The notes under the pieces are model-generated. The model saw only the letters and a program-made list of their open reading frames with translations, was not told the origin of the DNA and searched no databases. A stretch of DNA of 64,000 nucleotides from Acidobacteriota bacterium (GTDB lineage Bacteria; Acidobacteriota; Terriglobia; Terriglobales; Acidobacteriaceae), in assembly GCA_018268755.1 (NCBI GenBank), contig JAFDVW010000003.1, positions 277,278 to 341,277 on the forward strand, read 5' to 3'. Shown one piece after another: positions 17,648 through 27,345 of the stretch. The position numbers were made by a program, and so were the translations under genes. How positions within the stretch are numbered: position 1 is the stretch's first letter; each line of letters opens with the position of its first letter.

Positions 17648-18049
17648 ATGATGAAAACCGTCTCCCGCATACTGGTGCTGTGTCTCCTGGCAAGCTGGCC
17701 CGCATTGTCGCGGGCGGCCGCCGCCAAGCCTTACGACTCGGGAAAAGTTCTTACCATCGAGCAGAAGGCCCGCACCCGTGTTTTGTATTACCTGGTGAAC
17801 ACGCCGGTGACGCAGGACGACCCTTATTATGAAGTGACCGTGCAGGTCAAGAACATGGTGTACGTGGGTGAGTACACGCCCCGCCATTCTTCCGACACGC
17901 TACCGGACGATTGGAAGGCCGATACCTTAGTCCCCGTGCGGCTGGAGAAGCGGCACCTCTACTTGAAACGACCCAGCGGAGACGAATTGGATCTGGTGAT
18001 CACCAAGAAACGCGCCGCGGATGCGGAAGTAGAGAAGCCGCAGAAATGA
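17648..18049 (+). CDS. Small secreted protein of unknown function upstream of ppk
   Basis: A 133-residue protein from the ATG at 17648 (17651 is possible). Residues 1-26 form a clear signal peptide (RILVLCLLASWPALSRA-AAA). The mature part has alternating beta-like segments (YYEVTVQVKNMVYVGEY, DTLVPVRLEKRHLYLKRP, DELDLVITKK) and a charged C-terminus. I cannot name the family, though such small beta proteins are seen in Acidobacteria. It ends 20 bases before ppk, so it may be co-transcribed with it. A possible -10 (TATACT) lies at 17622. Confidence 0.7.
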   Translation: MMKTVSRILVLCLLASWPALSRAAAAKPYDSGKVLTIEQKARTRVLYYLVNTPVTQDDPYYEVTVQVKNMVYVGEYTPRHSSDTLPDDWKADTLVPVRLEKRHLYLKRPSGDELDLVITKKRAADAEVEKPQK

Positions 18050-18069
18050 CCTGGTAAACGGGGACCGAG

Positions 18070-20229
18070 ATGGCGATCAACCGACTGGCCTTAGACAACC
18101 CGGCCTATTACATCAATCGCGAAGTTTCCTGGCTGGCCTTCAACCGGCGCGTGCTGGACGAGGCGCTGGACGTCAACAATCCCTTGCTGGAGCGTTTGAA
18201 GTTCCTCGCCATCACGGCCAGCAATCTCGACGAGTTTTTCGAAGTGCGCATCGCGGGCCTGGTACAGCAGATTGAAGACGGCTACAACGATGCCGGGCCG
18301 GAGGGGTTCACCCTCACCGAGAAGCGCGATCTGGTGTTTCAAGAGACGCATAAGTTCGTCGACGACCAGTATCAATGCTGGAATGAGAAGCTGCGGCCGG
18401 AGCTTTTTGCCAACGGGATCCGGGTACTTTCGCTGCACGAACTGGATGCCACCGCCCGTGAATTCGTGGACGACTACTGCCAGCGCGAGCTCGACATCAT
18501 GCTGACGCCGGTGACGGTGGACCCGGCCCACCCCTTTCCCCGGGTCATCAATAAAGCGCAGTACGTCGCCTTCCTGCTGCGCCGGCGCCGCCGTTCCTCG
18601 CTTACCTATACCGGAGTCGTGGCGGTCCCGCGCGTGTTGCCGCGCCTGGTTCGCCTGCCCTCCGAGGGGACCACCGATTTTATTTTTCTGGCTGACCTGG
18701 TGGCCCATCACGCCGCCCGCATGTATCACGGGTACGACATAGTTTCTTCGGCGGCCTTCCGCGTGACCCGAAATAGCAACCTGTATTTGGCGGAGGAGGA
18801 ATCGCGCAACCTGCTGGAATCGGTGCGCGCCGAGCTCCATAACCGTCGTAAGGGCGACGCAGTGCGCCTGGAGATTGAAGCCGACGCCGACCCGGAGATC
18901 GTCGAGCGCCTGCGGGTAAATTTCGAACTCGACCCCTGGCAGGTCTTTCCCGTGCATGGGCCGGTCAACGTATCGCGCCTTTTCAATATTTATGATCAGA
19001 CCGACCGCCCCGAACTCAAATTCAAAACCTACGTTCCGCGCGAGCTACGGCTGACCGCCAAGTCCGCCGACTTATTCGAGGAATTGCGGCGGCATGACGT
19101 CCTGTTGCACCACCCCTACGATTCCTATGACGCGGTGGTTTCCTTCATCGAATCGGCGGCGGAGGACCCGCACGTCGTTTCCATGAAACAAACGCTCTAC
19201 CGCACCAACGAGCATTCCCTGATTGTGCCGGCCTTGATCTCCGCCGCCGCCAGTAAGGAAGTGACGGCGGTGGTGGAACTCAAGGCCCGCTTCGATGAGG
19301 CCTCCAATATCCGCTGGGCCCGCGATCTGGAGGACGCCGGGGTACAGGTCTTTCACGGCCTGGTGGGGTTGAAGACGCACTGCAAACTTTCCTTGCTGGT
19401 GCGCCGCGACCCGGACGGGGTCACCCGCCGCTATGCCCACTTAGGCACAGGGAACTACAACGCCAGCACCGCCCGCATTTATACCGACCTGAGCCTGCTC
19501 ACCGCCGACCCCGATATCACCAGCGCGGTGCACGATGTGTTCAGCTTTCTGACCGCCTATGCCGAGCATTCCAGCTACGATCCTCTGCTGGTCGCGCCCA
19601 TCAATCTGGCGGAGAGCTGCCTGGCGCTCATCGCGCGGGAAGCCGAGCATGCCAGGCAGGGCCGGCCCGCTCACATCATCGCCAAGATGAATGCGCTGCT
19701 CGACAAGAACATCATCGCCGCTTTGTATCGGGCATCCCAGGCTGGGGTGCAAATTGACCTGATCGTTCGCGGCATGTGTGCCTTGCGCCCCGGTATTCGC
19801 GGCGTCAGCGACCGCATTCGGGTCCGCAGCCTGGTGGGCCGCTTCCTGGAGCACAGCCGCATTTTCTATTTCTCCAATGGAGGAGATGAGGAAATCTATC
19901 TGGGCAGCGCCGACTGGATGCCGCGCAACCTTTATGAACGCGTGGAAGTACTTTTCCCACTCAAGGACCCGTTGCTTCGGGAACGAGTGAAGACCGAGGT
20001 CCTGGCCGCGCAGCTGGCGGACAATCTCAAGGCCCGCTTGTTGCAGAAGGATGGGCGCTATATTCGGGCCTGGCAGGCGCAGGGCAAGCGAAAACCTCCC
20101 AGCGGCCCCGCCGCCTTCAATTCGCAGGAATTCCTCGTGGGCCTGGCCGAGGGCCGGCAATCCTTGGACGAAATCCCTTCCGTGGGCCAGCCCAGGCGGA
20201 TGCGACGAGTGCTGGCGGGAAAGTCATAA
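18070..20229 (+). CDS. ppk1: Polyphosphate kinase Ppk1
   Basis: Transfers the gamma phosphate of ATP to polyphosphate. The 719-residue protein has the whole PPK1 layout: N-terminal domain (NREVSWLAFNRRVLDEA), a head domain, and two C-terminal catalytic domains. The phosphorylated His437 in KTHCKLSL and the second histidine His595 in LEHSRIFYF correspond to E. coli His435 and His592. ELKARFDEASNIRWARDLEDAG and IYLGSADWMPRNL are typical. It starts with ATG 20 bases after the small secreted protein and precedes sixA by 50 bases. It is the core of the polyphosphate cluster. Confidence 0.98.
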   Translation: MAINRLALDNPAYYINREVSWLAFNRRVLDEALDVNNPLLERLKFLAITASNLDEFFEVRIAGLVQQIEDGYNDAGPEGFTLTEKRDLVFQETHKFVDDQYQCWNEKLRPELFANGIRVLSLHELDATAREFVDDYCQRELDIMLTPVTVDPAHPFPRVINKAQYVAFLLRRRRRSSLTYTGVVAVPRVLPRLVRLPSEGTTDFIFLADLVAHHAARMYHGYDIVSSAAFRVTRNSNLYLAEEESRNLLESVRAELHNRRKGDAVRLEIEADADPEIVERLRVNFELDPWQVFPVHGPVNVSRLFNIYDQTDRPELKFKTYVPRELRLTAKSADLFEELRRHDVLLHHPYDSYDAVVSFIESAAEDPHVVSMKQTLYRTNEHSLIVPALISAAASKEVTAVVELKARFDEASNIRWARDLEDAGVQVFHGLVGLKTHCKLSLLVRRDPDGVTRRYAHLGTGNYNASTARIYTDLSLLTADPDITSAVHDVFSFLTAYAEHSSYDPLLVAPINLAESCLALIAREAEHARQGRPAHIIAKMNALLDKNIIAALYRASQAGVQIDLIVRGMCALRPGIRGVSDRIRVRSLVGRFLEHSRIFYFSNGGDEEIYLGSADWMPRNLYERVEVLFPLKDPLLRERVKTEVLAAQLADNLKARLLQKDGRYIRAWQAQGKRKPPSGPAAFNSQEFLVGLAEGRQSLDEIPSVGQPRRMRRVLAGKS

Positions 20230-20279
20230 CGCGGAGCAGTCTATAATTCCAGCTTAGGCAAGGGGATCGAAAAGGGCCG

Positions 20280-20810
20280 ATGATCATTTATTTTTTGCGT
20301 CACGCCAGCGCCGGCGAGCGACTGGAGAGTCCCAAGAAGGACGAGAAGCGGGCCCTGGACAAAGAAGGTATTGCGCAATGCAGCTCCATGGGCCGCGCCC
20401 TGGCAGCCCTGGACACGCAGGTCGATCTTATTCTTTCCAGTCCGCTCAAGCGGGCCGCCCAGACCGCTGCCCTTACAGGAAATGAAATGGGCTACGAAGG
20501 CAAGCTGGTGCTGGAAAATGGATTGCGCCCGGAAGCGGCCTTCGCGGATTTTCGTAAGATGCTGGACAAATACTCGCGCCTGGAAGCGCTGCTGCTGGTG
20601 GGGCACAATCCCAATCTCAGTGAATTTCTGGGGCGCTGCATCAGCGACAATGGCTGTGAGGCCAGCATAGAGCTCAAGAAGGGTGGAGTGGCCCGCATCG
20701 AAATGGCGCGTAATTCGGCGTCCTTGCAGTGGTATATCACCCCGAAGTTGGTGCGTGCGCTTTATACCGCCGCGGCCGAGAGTTCGCGGCCGAAGATCTC
20801 GCGGAAGTAA
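20280..20810 (+). CDS. sixA: Phosphohistidine phosphatase SixA family
   Basis: A 176-residue histidine-phosphatase-superfamily protein with the N-terminal RHASAGE (catalytic His8), the SSPLKRAAQTAAL motif and VGHNPNLSEFL (second His). SixA removes phosphate from phosphohistidine, as in E. coli ArcB and NPr. Here it sits between ppk and ppx/gppA, so a role in phosphate signalling or polyphosphate metabolism is plausible. Its last 49 bases overlap the 3' end of the convergent ppx/gppA gene. Confidence 0.9.
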   Translation: MIIYFLRHASAGERLESPKKDEKRALDKEGIAQCSSMGRALAALDTQVDLILSSPLKRAAQTAALTGNEMGYEGKLVLENGLRPEAAFADFRKMLDKYSRLEALLLVGHNPNLSEFLGRCISDNGCEASIELKKGGVARIEMARNSASLQWYITPKLVRALYTAAAESSRPKISRK

Positions 20811-22297
20811 GCAGCTTCCTTTTCCACCGCCCACAATTCCAGGTCCACGCTGCTCCGCGCCCGCGCTCGTAGCCCGAGCCGCACTTTGTCCTGCCGAACG
20901 CTTATTCCCACGCTCTGCAGGGCGCGGGTGCGGCCTAAATGCATGGCCCGGGCCAGGCGCAAGAGGAGCGAGGCCTTGCGCACCGGTTCACGGTTTTCCG
21001 GGGCCAGGGCCTTCATCGGGCCTTCCGCCACCGCGGGGCGCGATTTTCCCAGATAGCGGGCCACCGCAGCAATGATCTGGCGTTGCTCCGGGGTATAGCC
21101 CAGAATTTCCGAGTGGGAAATGATGTAGTAGGTGTGACGGTGCCGTCCATTGCGGTTCACATAGTCGCCGACTTCATACAACATGGCGGCGGCCGCCAGC
21201 CACTCACGATATTCGGGGGGCAGGCGGTGCACCGACTTTAGCCCCTGAAACAGCCGCATCGCAGTCTCGCGCACTTGGCTGGCATGTTCGAGGTCCACGT
21301 GATAGTGCTGCACGGCGGCCAGAATGGAATCTTGCCGTTCCGACTCAATCTGTTTGCGGGAAAGCGTGCCCCGGTCGTACTCCGCGGCCATTTGTTCCAG
21401 CAACCCGTCGCGCAGTCCAAGCGGGGAATAACGGAAGCTGGCGAGGGCGCAGCGTTCCAGCAATTCGGCATAGACGGCGGCGCCGGCGATAATAATTTCC
21501 GCGCGCCGCGGTCCCACTCCGGAGAGTTTGCGACGGTCGGGCAGGGCGCGCTCGGAGAGCATGCGCGCAATGCGCTTCATCTGTCCCCGCGCCACCGTGG
21601 CGGAGCGTGCACCCTTGGTCTTGTAAAGTCCGTGGGCCAGAGCGGCCAGGGACTCCGCCGTGCCCGAAGTAGCGATGACCACTCGCGGGCGGGCGCGCCC
21701 GATGCGCCGGGCGATGCGGCCGATTTCCCGGCCGACAAATCCCTGCAGCCGCCGCAGCTCCGGCTTGCGGGGCGGATCGTGCAACAGAAATTCATTGGTC
21801 AGGCGGACCGCTCCCAGGGGCAAGCTGACGGTTTCGCGAATATGCCCCTGTATGGAGAGAGTCAGCTCACAGCTTCCGCCCCCCAAGTCGATCAGCAGCG
21901 CGGGCCCATGATTGCCGCGCAGGGAAGTAGCGGAGGTCAGGCCCAGGTGGATGAGACGGGCCTCCTCCAGCCCTGAAATGATCTCGACTTCCCAGCCGGT
22001 GGCCGAGCGTACCCATTCCAGAAAAGCCTGCGAGTTGCGGGCATCGCGCATGGCGCTGGTGGCCACCACCCGGGTGGATTCGGCCCCGGCATTCTGGATC
22101 GCGCGATGAAAGCGGCGCAATACGCGGACGGTATGCGCCATGGCCTCGGGGGAGACAAAGCCATTGCGAAAAACTGACTCCCCCAGCCGAGTGACTTCGC
22201 GGTCTTCGTGGATTTCGCGCAGCCGCTTCCCAACCAGGCGGGCGATCTTCAGGCGAACTGAATTCGAGCCAATGTCGACAGCTGCAAATGTAGGCAT
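20762..22297 (-). CDS. ppx: Ppx/GppA phosphatase family protein with C-terminal HD-type domain
   Basis: A 511-residue protein of the exopolyphosphatase / guanosine pentaphosphatase family. The actin-like ATPase fold shows FAAVDIGSNSVRLKIA at the start and LIDLGGGSCELTL in the middle, and the C-terminal half (about residues 310-500) has the helical HD-type region with HTYYIISHSEILGYTPEQRQIIAAVARY. It hydrolyses polyphosphate or pppGpp; which one cannot be read from sequence. The gene lies on the minus strand, convergent with and overlapping sixA, next to ppk. The start is ATG at 22297. Confidence 0.93.
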   Translation of the reverse strand: MPTFAAVDIGSNSVRLKIARLVGKRLREIHEDREVTRLGESVFRNGFVSPEAMAHTVRVLRRFHRAIQNAGAESTRVVATSAMRDARNSQAFLEWVRSATGWEVEIISGLEEARLIHLGLTSATSLRGNHGPALLIDLGGGSCELTLSIQGHIRETVSLPLGAVRLTNEFLLHDPPRKPELRRLQGFVGREIGRIARRIGRARPRVVIATSGTAESLAALAHGLYKTKGARSATVARGQMKRIARMLSERALPDRRKLSGVGPRRAEIIIAGAAVYAELLERCALASFRYSPLGLRDGLLEQMAAEYDRGTLSRKQIESERQDSILAAVQHYHVDLEHASQVRETAMRLFQGLKSVHRLPPEYREWLAAAAMLYEVGDYVNRNGRHRHTYYIISHSEILGYTPEQRQIIAAVARYLGKSRPAVAEGPMKALAPENREPVRKASLLLRLARAMHLGRTRALQSVGISVRQDKVRLGLRARARSSVDLELWAVEKEAAYFREIFGRELSAAAV

Positions 22298-22439
22298 GGA
22301 CTAACCGGGATAGTTTACAGTTTGTGGCGGGAAAATCCACAGCTGGGAGGAGAAACGATGTTCTTCGAACTCATCTCCATACGCCGCGTGCAGAGGGCGG
22401 GTCTGGCGGCGTTTGTGCTCATCGCTGCTTTGGCCCAGC

Positions 22440-23270
22440 TCAGGCTACGGCGGAAGGTTCCTGGGTGCGGGAGATGGAAATCGGAGAGGCCGTGCGCCGG
22501 GGGCCCAGAGTGGCCCGGACCTCGGCCAACACCTCCAGGGCCTGGCCGTACTTGGTGTCGGTCACACGCCGTAACGCGGAGGTGACCGCGGAGGCCGGGG
22601 CGTCGGTGAACTGCGCTTCTGCCTTGCGGGTCAACTTCCACCAGTCATGCCAGTCGCCGATCGAATCCTGTAGCCGTTTGAGTGCCTCGACCACCTGCTG
22701 GGCCTCACCGTCTTTTCCGGCCAGCTCGGCCAGGTAGCGGGCCCGTTTGCCGGCAATGCGGTAGTGGTGCAGCCTCTCCTCCGTGATCGGGGAGTGGTCG
22801 GCGCTGACCTCATGGAAGATGCGCAGGGCATGAGCGAGAGCTTCCGGGCCGGCGACGAAATTAAGTTCCTTGAGCGCGCGTTTCAGCCGCTTGTGGATCT
22901 CGGCCACCACGTCTTCACCAAAGGATTTGACCAGCTTCTTTTCCCGGCGCACCCGTTCTTCCACCAGAGCGCGCAACAGGCGCGATTTGCCCGCCGGGTC
23001 CTGGGGGATCTTCAGATTGCGCAGGGCGCTGATTTGCACATCCAGGTCGCGTACTTGGCCGGCCCGCTTGCGCTGCTTGCTGAGGAGTTTCAGGAGTTTT
23101 CTGGTGTTGCGCCCGGGGACCGGCTCGGCTTCTCCCGCCAGGGCCTCTACGCGACGGCCCAGAGTGCGAAAGCGGTGCACGTTCTTCGGGCTGGGCTGGG
23201 TCTCCAGCTTGTTCAAGAGACGGCTCAGCTGCTGAAAAGCAGCGGGCCGCTGTTCGCGATCCACGGACAT
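22440..23270 (-). CDS. CHAD domain-containing protein
   Basis: A 276-residue all-helical protein, rich in Arg, Lys and His. The CHAD pattern is visible: VHRFRTLGRRVEAL, the RKLLKLLSKQRKRAGQVRDLDV block, then LHHYRIAGKRARYLAEL and LQDSIGDWHDWW. CHAD domains bind polyphosphate, and this gene lies between ppx/gppA and pstC. It probably binds polyphosphate granules or acts with the adjacent enzymes; no enzyme motif (CYTH) is fused. The start at 23270 is preferred because AAGG sits about 8 bases upstream; the frame is open upstream to 23441, overlapping pstC, without a match. Confidence 0.88.
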   Translation of the reverse strand: MSVDREQRPAAFQQLSRLLNKLETQPSPKNVHRFRTLGRRVEALAGEAEPVPGRNTRKLLKLLSKQRKRAGQVRDLDVQISALRNLKIPQDPAGKSRLLRALVEERVRREKKLVKSFGEDVVAEIHKRLKRALKELNFVAGPEALAHALRIFHEVSADHSPITEERLHHYRIAGKRARYLAELAGKDGEAQQVVEALKRLQDSIGDWHDWWKLTRKAEAQFTDAPASAVTSALRRVTDTKYGQALEVLAEVRATLGPRRTASPISISRTQEPSAVA

Positions 23271-23392
23271 ACGAGCGCCTTCGTTTGAGGGTGCAGAACC
23301 TAAGGAAACATCTGGACTGTGCTGGATCCAGAATGTTGCCGGAGAAACTTGCTCAGGCGGCCCGCCCGCAATTCCGGGCGGCTTGCTCCCTA

Positions 23393-23415
23393 TTTTAACA
23401 CTCTTGTAACAAGAG
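23393..23415 (+). promoter_or_regulatory. Pho-box-like tandem repeat before pstC
   Basis: TTTTAACACTC (23393-23403) is followed directly by TTGTAACAAGA (23404-23414). The 11-bp spacing and TTGTAAC core match the repeat before pstS. The same bases also make a 15-base near-perfect palindrome, CTCTTGTAACAAGAG (23401-23415), so a terminator stem or another regulator is possible. Confidence 0.55.
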
Positions 23416-23463
23416 TTTGTTAGCGTACCCTCGATGGCCAATCATGCCCTGGGAGCGCCGCAC

Positions 23464-24468
23464 GTGAGTGGTCCACAACCCACTGAAAAAACACTAGTTG
23501 TGGTCGAGACCAGCGCCCAGAGCGCCCCCCTCGTTCAGGTTGGCGGCAATGAGTGGCCGGACCGGGTCTTCTCCTGGACGATGCTCCTGTGCGGACTCAG
23601 CGTCTTGGCCATTGTGGCTCTTATCATCGTCGAGCTGGTCACCAAATCCAACCTTTCCTGGCACGCATTCGGCTGGAGGTTTTTCGTCCAAAGCGACTGG
23701 GACCCGGTCAACGATCAGTACGGGGCTCTCCCATTCGTCTATGGGACCATTGTTTCTTCCGTGCTGGCGCTGGTTTTGGCGGTGCCACTGGCCATCGGGG
23801 TTGCGGTCTTTATCACCGAAATGTGCCCGCGCTGGCTGAAGGGTCCTCTGGCTTTTACCACGGAATTGCTGGCCGCGATCCCCAGCGTGATTTACGGGCT
23901 TTGGGCGATTTTCGTCCTGGTGCCTCTGCTGCGGGAATATGTGCAGCCCTGGCTGGCCAAATACTGGGGCTGGACCGGTTTGTTTGAAGGTCCGCCTTAC
24001 GGAATCGGCATGCTGGCCGCCGGAATTATTCTGGCAATCATGGTCGTGCCTATCGTTTCCTCCATGACCCGCGAAGTGATGACCGCGGTGCCGCAGCAGC
24101 AGCGGGAAGCGGTGCTGGCCCTGGGGGCGACTCGCTGGGAGATGATCCGGGTGGGGGTCCTGCGCAATGCCCGCGCCGGCATTCTGGGCGGAATCATTCT
24201 GGGGCTGGGCCGCGCTCTGGGGGAGACTATGGCCGTCACCATGGTGATCGGGAATCGTCCCGAGATCGCCAAGTCCCTGTTTGCCCCCGGCTACACCATG
24301 GCCAGCGTGATTGCCAACGAATTCAGCGAGGCCACCGGCGACGTATATCTGAGCGCCCTGGTGGAGGTCGGCCTGGCATTGTTCCTGGTCACCATCATCG
24401 TGAATATTCTGGCGCAGTTTCTGGTTTGGAGTGTGACCCGCGGCACCCCTGCGAGGGCCAATGGCTAA
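23464..24468 (+). CDS. pstC: Phosphate ABC transporter permease PstC
   Basis: One of the two membrane-spanning subunits of the high-affinity phosphate importer. The 334-residue protein has six hydrophobic segments and the EAVLALGATRWEMIRVGVLRNARAGILGG permease loop that contacts PstB (EAA motif). A Gly-rich LGRALGETMAVTMVIGN segment is family-typical. The GTG at 23464 has GGGAG 8 bases upstream; an in-frame ATG at 23434 has none and lies only 19 bases after the Pho-box-like repeat, so the start is uncertain by 10 codons. It overlaps pstA by 8 bases. Confidence 0.96.
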   Translation: MSGPQPTEKTLVVVETSAQSAPLVQVGGNEWPDRVFSWTMLLCGLSVLAIVALIIVELVTKSNLSWHAFGWRFFVQSDWDPVNDQYGALPFVYGTIVSSVLALVLAVPLAIGVAVFITEMCPRWLKGPLAFTTELLAAIPSVIYGLWAIFVLVPLLREYVQPWLAKYWGWTGLFEGPPYGIGMLAAGIILAIMVVPIVSSMTREVMTAVPQQQREAVLALGATRWEMIRVGVLRNARAGILGGIILGLGRALGETMAVTMVIGNRPEIAKSLFAPGYTMASVIANEFSEATGDVYLSALVEVGLALFLVTIIVNILAQFLVWSVTRGTPARANG

Positions 24469-25339
24469 CGCGATCAGCACCGATTTTGGCGCGGCCCCGA
24501 TCAGTCTGTGGCGGCGCGGCAAGGACGTCGGAGTCACCATCGCGGCCGTGGCCGCGGTGATTCTGGTGCTGGCCCCGCTGGGAGCCATCTTCGCCTACCT
24601 GGTTTATAAGGGCATCGGTTCCATCAACTGGGCGTTCCTGACCCAAACCCCCAAGCCGGTGGGCGAGGCGGGCGGCGGGATGGCCAATGCGATCGCCGGA
24701 TCGGTCCTGATTCTCTGCCTGGGCAGCGTTCTGGGCGTGCCCATGGGCATCGGCGCCGGCATTTATCTGGCGGAATATGGCCGCAATCGTCTGGGCAATT
24801 TCATCCGCTTCACGGCAGACGTACTGAACGGGGTGCCCTCGATCATTGTCGGCATCGTGGCCTATGGATTGGTGGTGCTCACCCAAAAGCACTTCTCAGC
24901 CTTGGCCGGCGGCGTGGCCCTGGCCATCATGATGATCCCGACCATTACCCGTACCACCGAGGAAATGCTGTTGCTGGTGCCCTCGCAGGTCCGGGAAGCA
25001 GCTTATGGCTTGGGGGTTTCGCGTTGGCGCACGACGCTCTCCATCACTCTGCGCACTGCGACCTCGGGCGTGATCACCGGCGTCATGCTGGCCTTTGCGC
25101 GCGTGGCGGGAGAAACCGCGCCGCTGCTGTTTACCGCTTTCGGCAACCAATTCTGGAACTGGCGGGTGAACCAACCCACGGCGGCCTTGCCGCTGCAGAT
25201 TTTCACCTATGCCATCTCTCCCTTTGACGAATGGCACCGCCAGGCCTGGGCAGGGGCGTTGATTCTGATCATTCTGATTGTGGTATCGGTAAGCGCCGTG
25301 CGCATCGCCGCCAGCCGCGGCATGATGAAGGGGAACTGA
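24461..25339 (+). CDS. pstA: Phosphate ABC transporter permease PstA
   Basis: Second membrane subunit of the Pst importer, 292 residues with six hydrophobic helices. It has the LAEYGRN and [16 protein letters not shown] blocks and the EAA-type cytoplasmic loop [29 protein letters not shown] that docks on PstB. The start overlaps pstC by 8 bases and the stop precedes pstB by 4 bases, showing a tight operon. Confidence 0.97.
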   Translation: MANAISTDFGAAPISLWRRGKDVGVTIAAVAAVILVLAPLGAIFAYLVYKGIGSINWAFLTQTPKPVGEAGGGMANAIAGSVLILCLGSVLGVPMGIGAGIYLAEYGRNRLGNFIRFTADVLNGVPSIIVGIVAYGLVVLTQKHFSALAGGVALAIMMIPTITRTTEEMLLLVPSQVREAAYGLGVSRWRTTLSITLRTATSGVITGVMLAFARVAGETAPLLFTAFGNQFWNWRVNQPTAALPLQIFTYAISPFDEWHRQAWAGALILIILIVVSVSAVRIAASRGMMKGN

Positions 25340-25343
25340 GATT

Positions 25344-26101
<758 letters not shown>

Positions 26102-26102
<1 letters not shown>

Positions 26103-26797
26103 TGCGCAGCCGTTTTCATCAAGGATTGGATGAGCTTCGGGCACGTCTGCTCCGCATGGGCGGACTCGCCGAACAGGCGGTGGATCGCGCCTGCCAGGCC
26201 TACAAGGACCGCGACCTGAACCGCTGCCACCTGGTTTTGGAAGGGGAGTCCCTGATCAACGCCACGGAGCGCGAAATCGACGAGATGGCATTTGACCTTC
26301 TCGCCATGCAGCAGCCCATGGCGGTCGATCTCCGCTTCATCCTGGCGGTCACCAAGATTAACTCCGATCTGGAACGTGTCGGCGACCAGGCGGTCAATAT
26401 TGCCGAGCGCGTGATGGATATGGCGGAGCTTCCCGCCGCCGAACTTCCAGTGGATATTCCTCGTATGGCGGCGGCAGTTTCCGCCATGGTGCGCCGCGCC
26501 CTGGAGTCCTTTATTGAAGGGAAGGCTGAGCTGGCCCAGGCCGTCCTCGAGATGGACAACGTCGTGGATCGCATGCGCGATGAGGCGTTCATCTCCCTGG
26601 TCAAGGCCATGAACGAGCGTCCCGACGTGACCCGGCAGGCGCTGGATGCGCTGCTGGTGGCGCGCAATCTGGAACGGGTGGCGGACCATGCCACCAACAT
26701 CGCCGAAGATGTGATCTTCTGGGTGCGTGGGGCCGATGTCCGGCATAATGCTGGTATAGAACCGAATGTGCCACAAGGGGTTACGGACACAAACTGA
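26102..26797 (+). CDS. phoU: Phosphate signalling regulator PhoU
   Basis: Negative regulator linking Pst transport to the PhoR sensor kinase and keeping phosphate uptake and polyphosphate in balance. The 231-residue all-helical protein has the two PhoU repeats, each with metal-binding DLERVGDQAVNIAE and NLERVADHATNIAE motifs. It is the last gene of pstCAB-phoU, with a terminator 24 bases after the stop. No phoB/phoR lies in the window. Confidence 0.96.
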
Positions 26798-26820
26798 AGA
26801 AACAGTGGAGCTTTTAGCAG

Positions 26821-26848
26821 AGCCGGCGGCCTCTCCTGCCGGCTTTTT
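26821..26848 (+). terminator. Rho-independent terminator after phoU
   Basis: AGCCGGC (26821-26827) pairs with GCCGGCT (26838-26844) across a 10-base loop, followed by a TTTTT run. It sits right after the pst operon. Confidence 0.85.
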
Positions 26849-26892
26849 CTCGTCCCGAAAATCTTTTTTGAGAAGCGGGCAACGCAATCTGT

Positions 26893-26921
26893 TTGACGAA
26901 CAACTAAATTATTAGTTATTT
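26893..26921 (+). promoter_or_regulatory. blaI promoter with BlaI-type operator
   Basis: A -35 TTGACG (26893-26898) and a -10 TTATTT (26916-26921) are 17 bases apart. Between them lies the operator AACTAAATTATTAGTT (26902-26917), a near-palindrome with ACTA-N6-TAGT. The same architecture is known from the staphylococcal bla/mec operators and recurs before degP, so autoregulation by BlaI is likely. Confidence 0.7.
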
Positions 26922-26961
26922 TAGGTGGGGTTGCCGCCGCTACTCTTGGAAAAGGTAATTT

Positions 26962-27345
26962 GTGCCTCGTAAGCAGTCGCCCACATTGACGGAGGCGGAG
27001 TTCCGCCTGATGGAAGTGCTGTGGCAGAAGGGCCAGGCCACGGTGCAGCAGGTGCTGGACGCCCTGCCACCCCGGCCCGTGCTGGCCTACAACTCCGTGC
27101 TGACCACCATTCGCATCTTGGAGAAAAAGGGATACATCCAGCATGTGAAGGACGGGCGCGCTCATATTTATCAGCCTGCCGTCGGTCGGCAGGAGGCCAC
27201 CCGCTCGGAGATCCGTCACCTGGTCGGCCGCTTCTTTCGCAACTCCCACGAGGCGTTGGTCCTGAATATTCTGGAAGATGAAGCCGTGGATTCCGAGGAA
27301 ATAAAGCGTCTGCGCGCCATGCTGGAGGGCAACGAAGAGAAATGA
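26962..27345 (+). CDS. blaI: BlaI/MecI/CopY family transcriptional repressor
   Basis: A 127-residue winged-helix repressor: LTEAEFRLMEVLWQKGQATVQQVLDALPP starts the DNA-binding domain, followed by the wing YNSVLTTIRILEKKGYIQH. The C-terminal helices serve dimerisation. It starts at a GTG with AAAAGG upstream and overlaps the M56 protease gene by 4 bases, the classical blaI-blaR1 arrangement. In this family the sensor protease triggers cleavage of the repressor. The operators next to its own promoter and next to degP suggest those are its targets. Confidence 0.93.
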   Translation: MPRKQSPTLTEAEFRLMEVLWQKGQATVQQVLDALPPRPVLAYNSVLTTIRILEKKGYIQHVKDGRAHIYQPAVGRQEATRSEIRHLVGRFFRNSHEALVLNILEDEAVDSEEIKRLRAMLEGNEEK

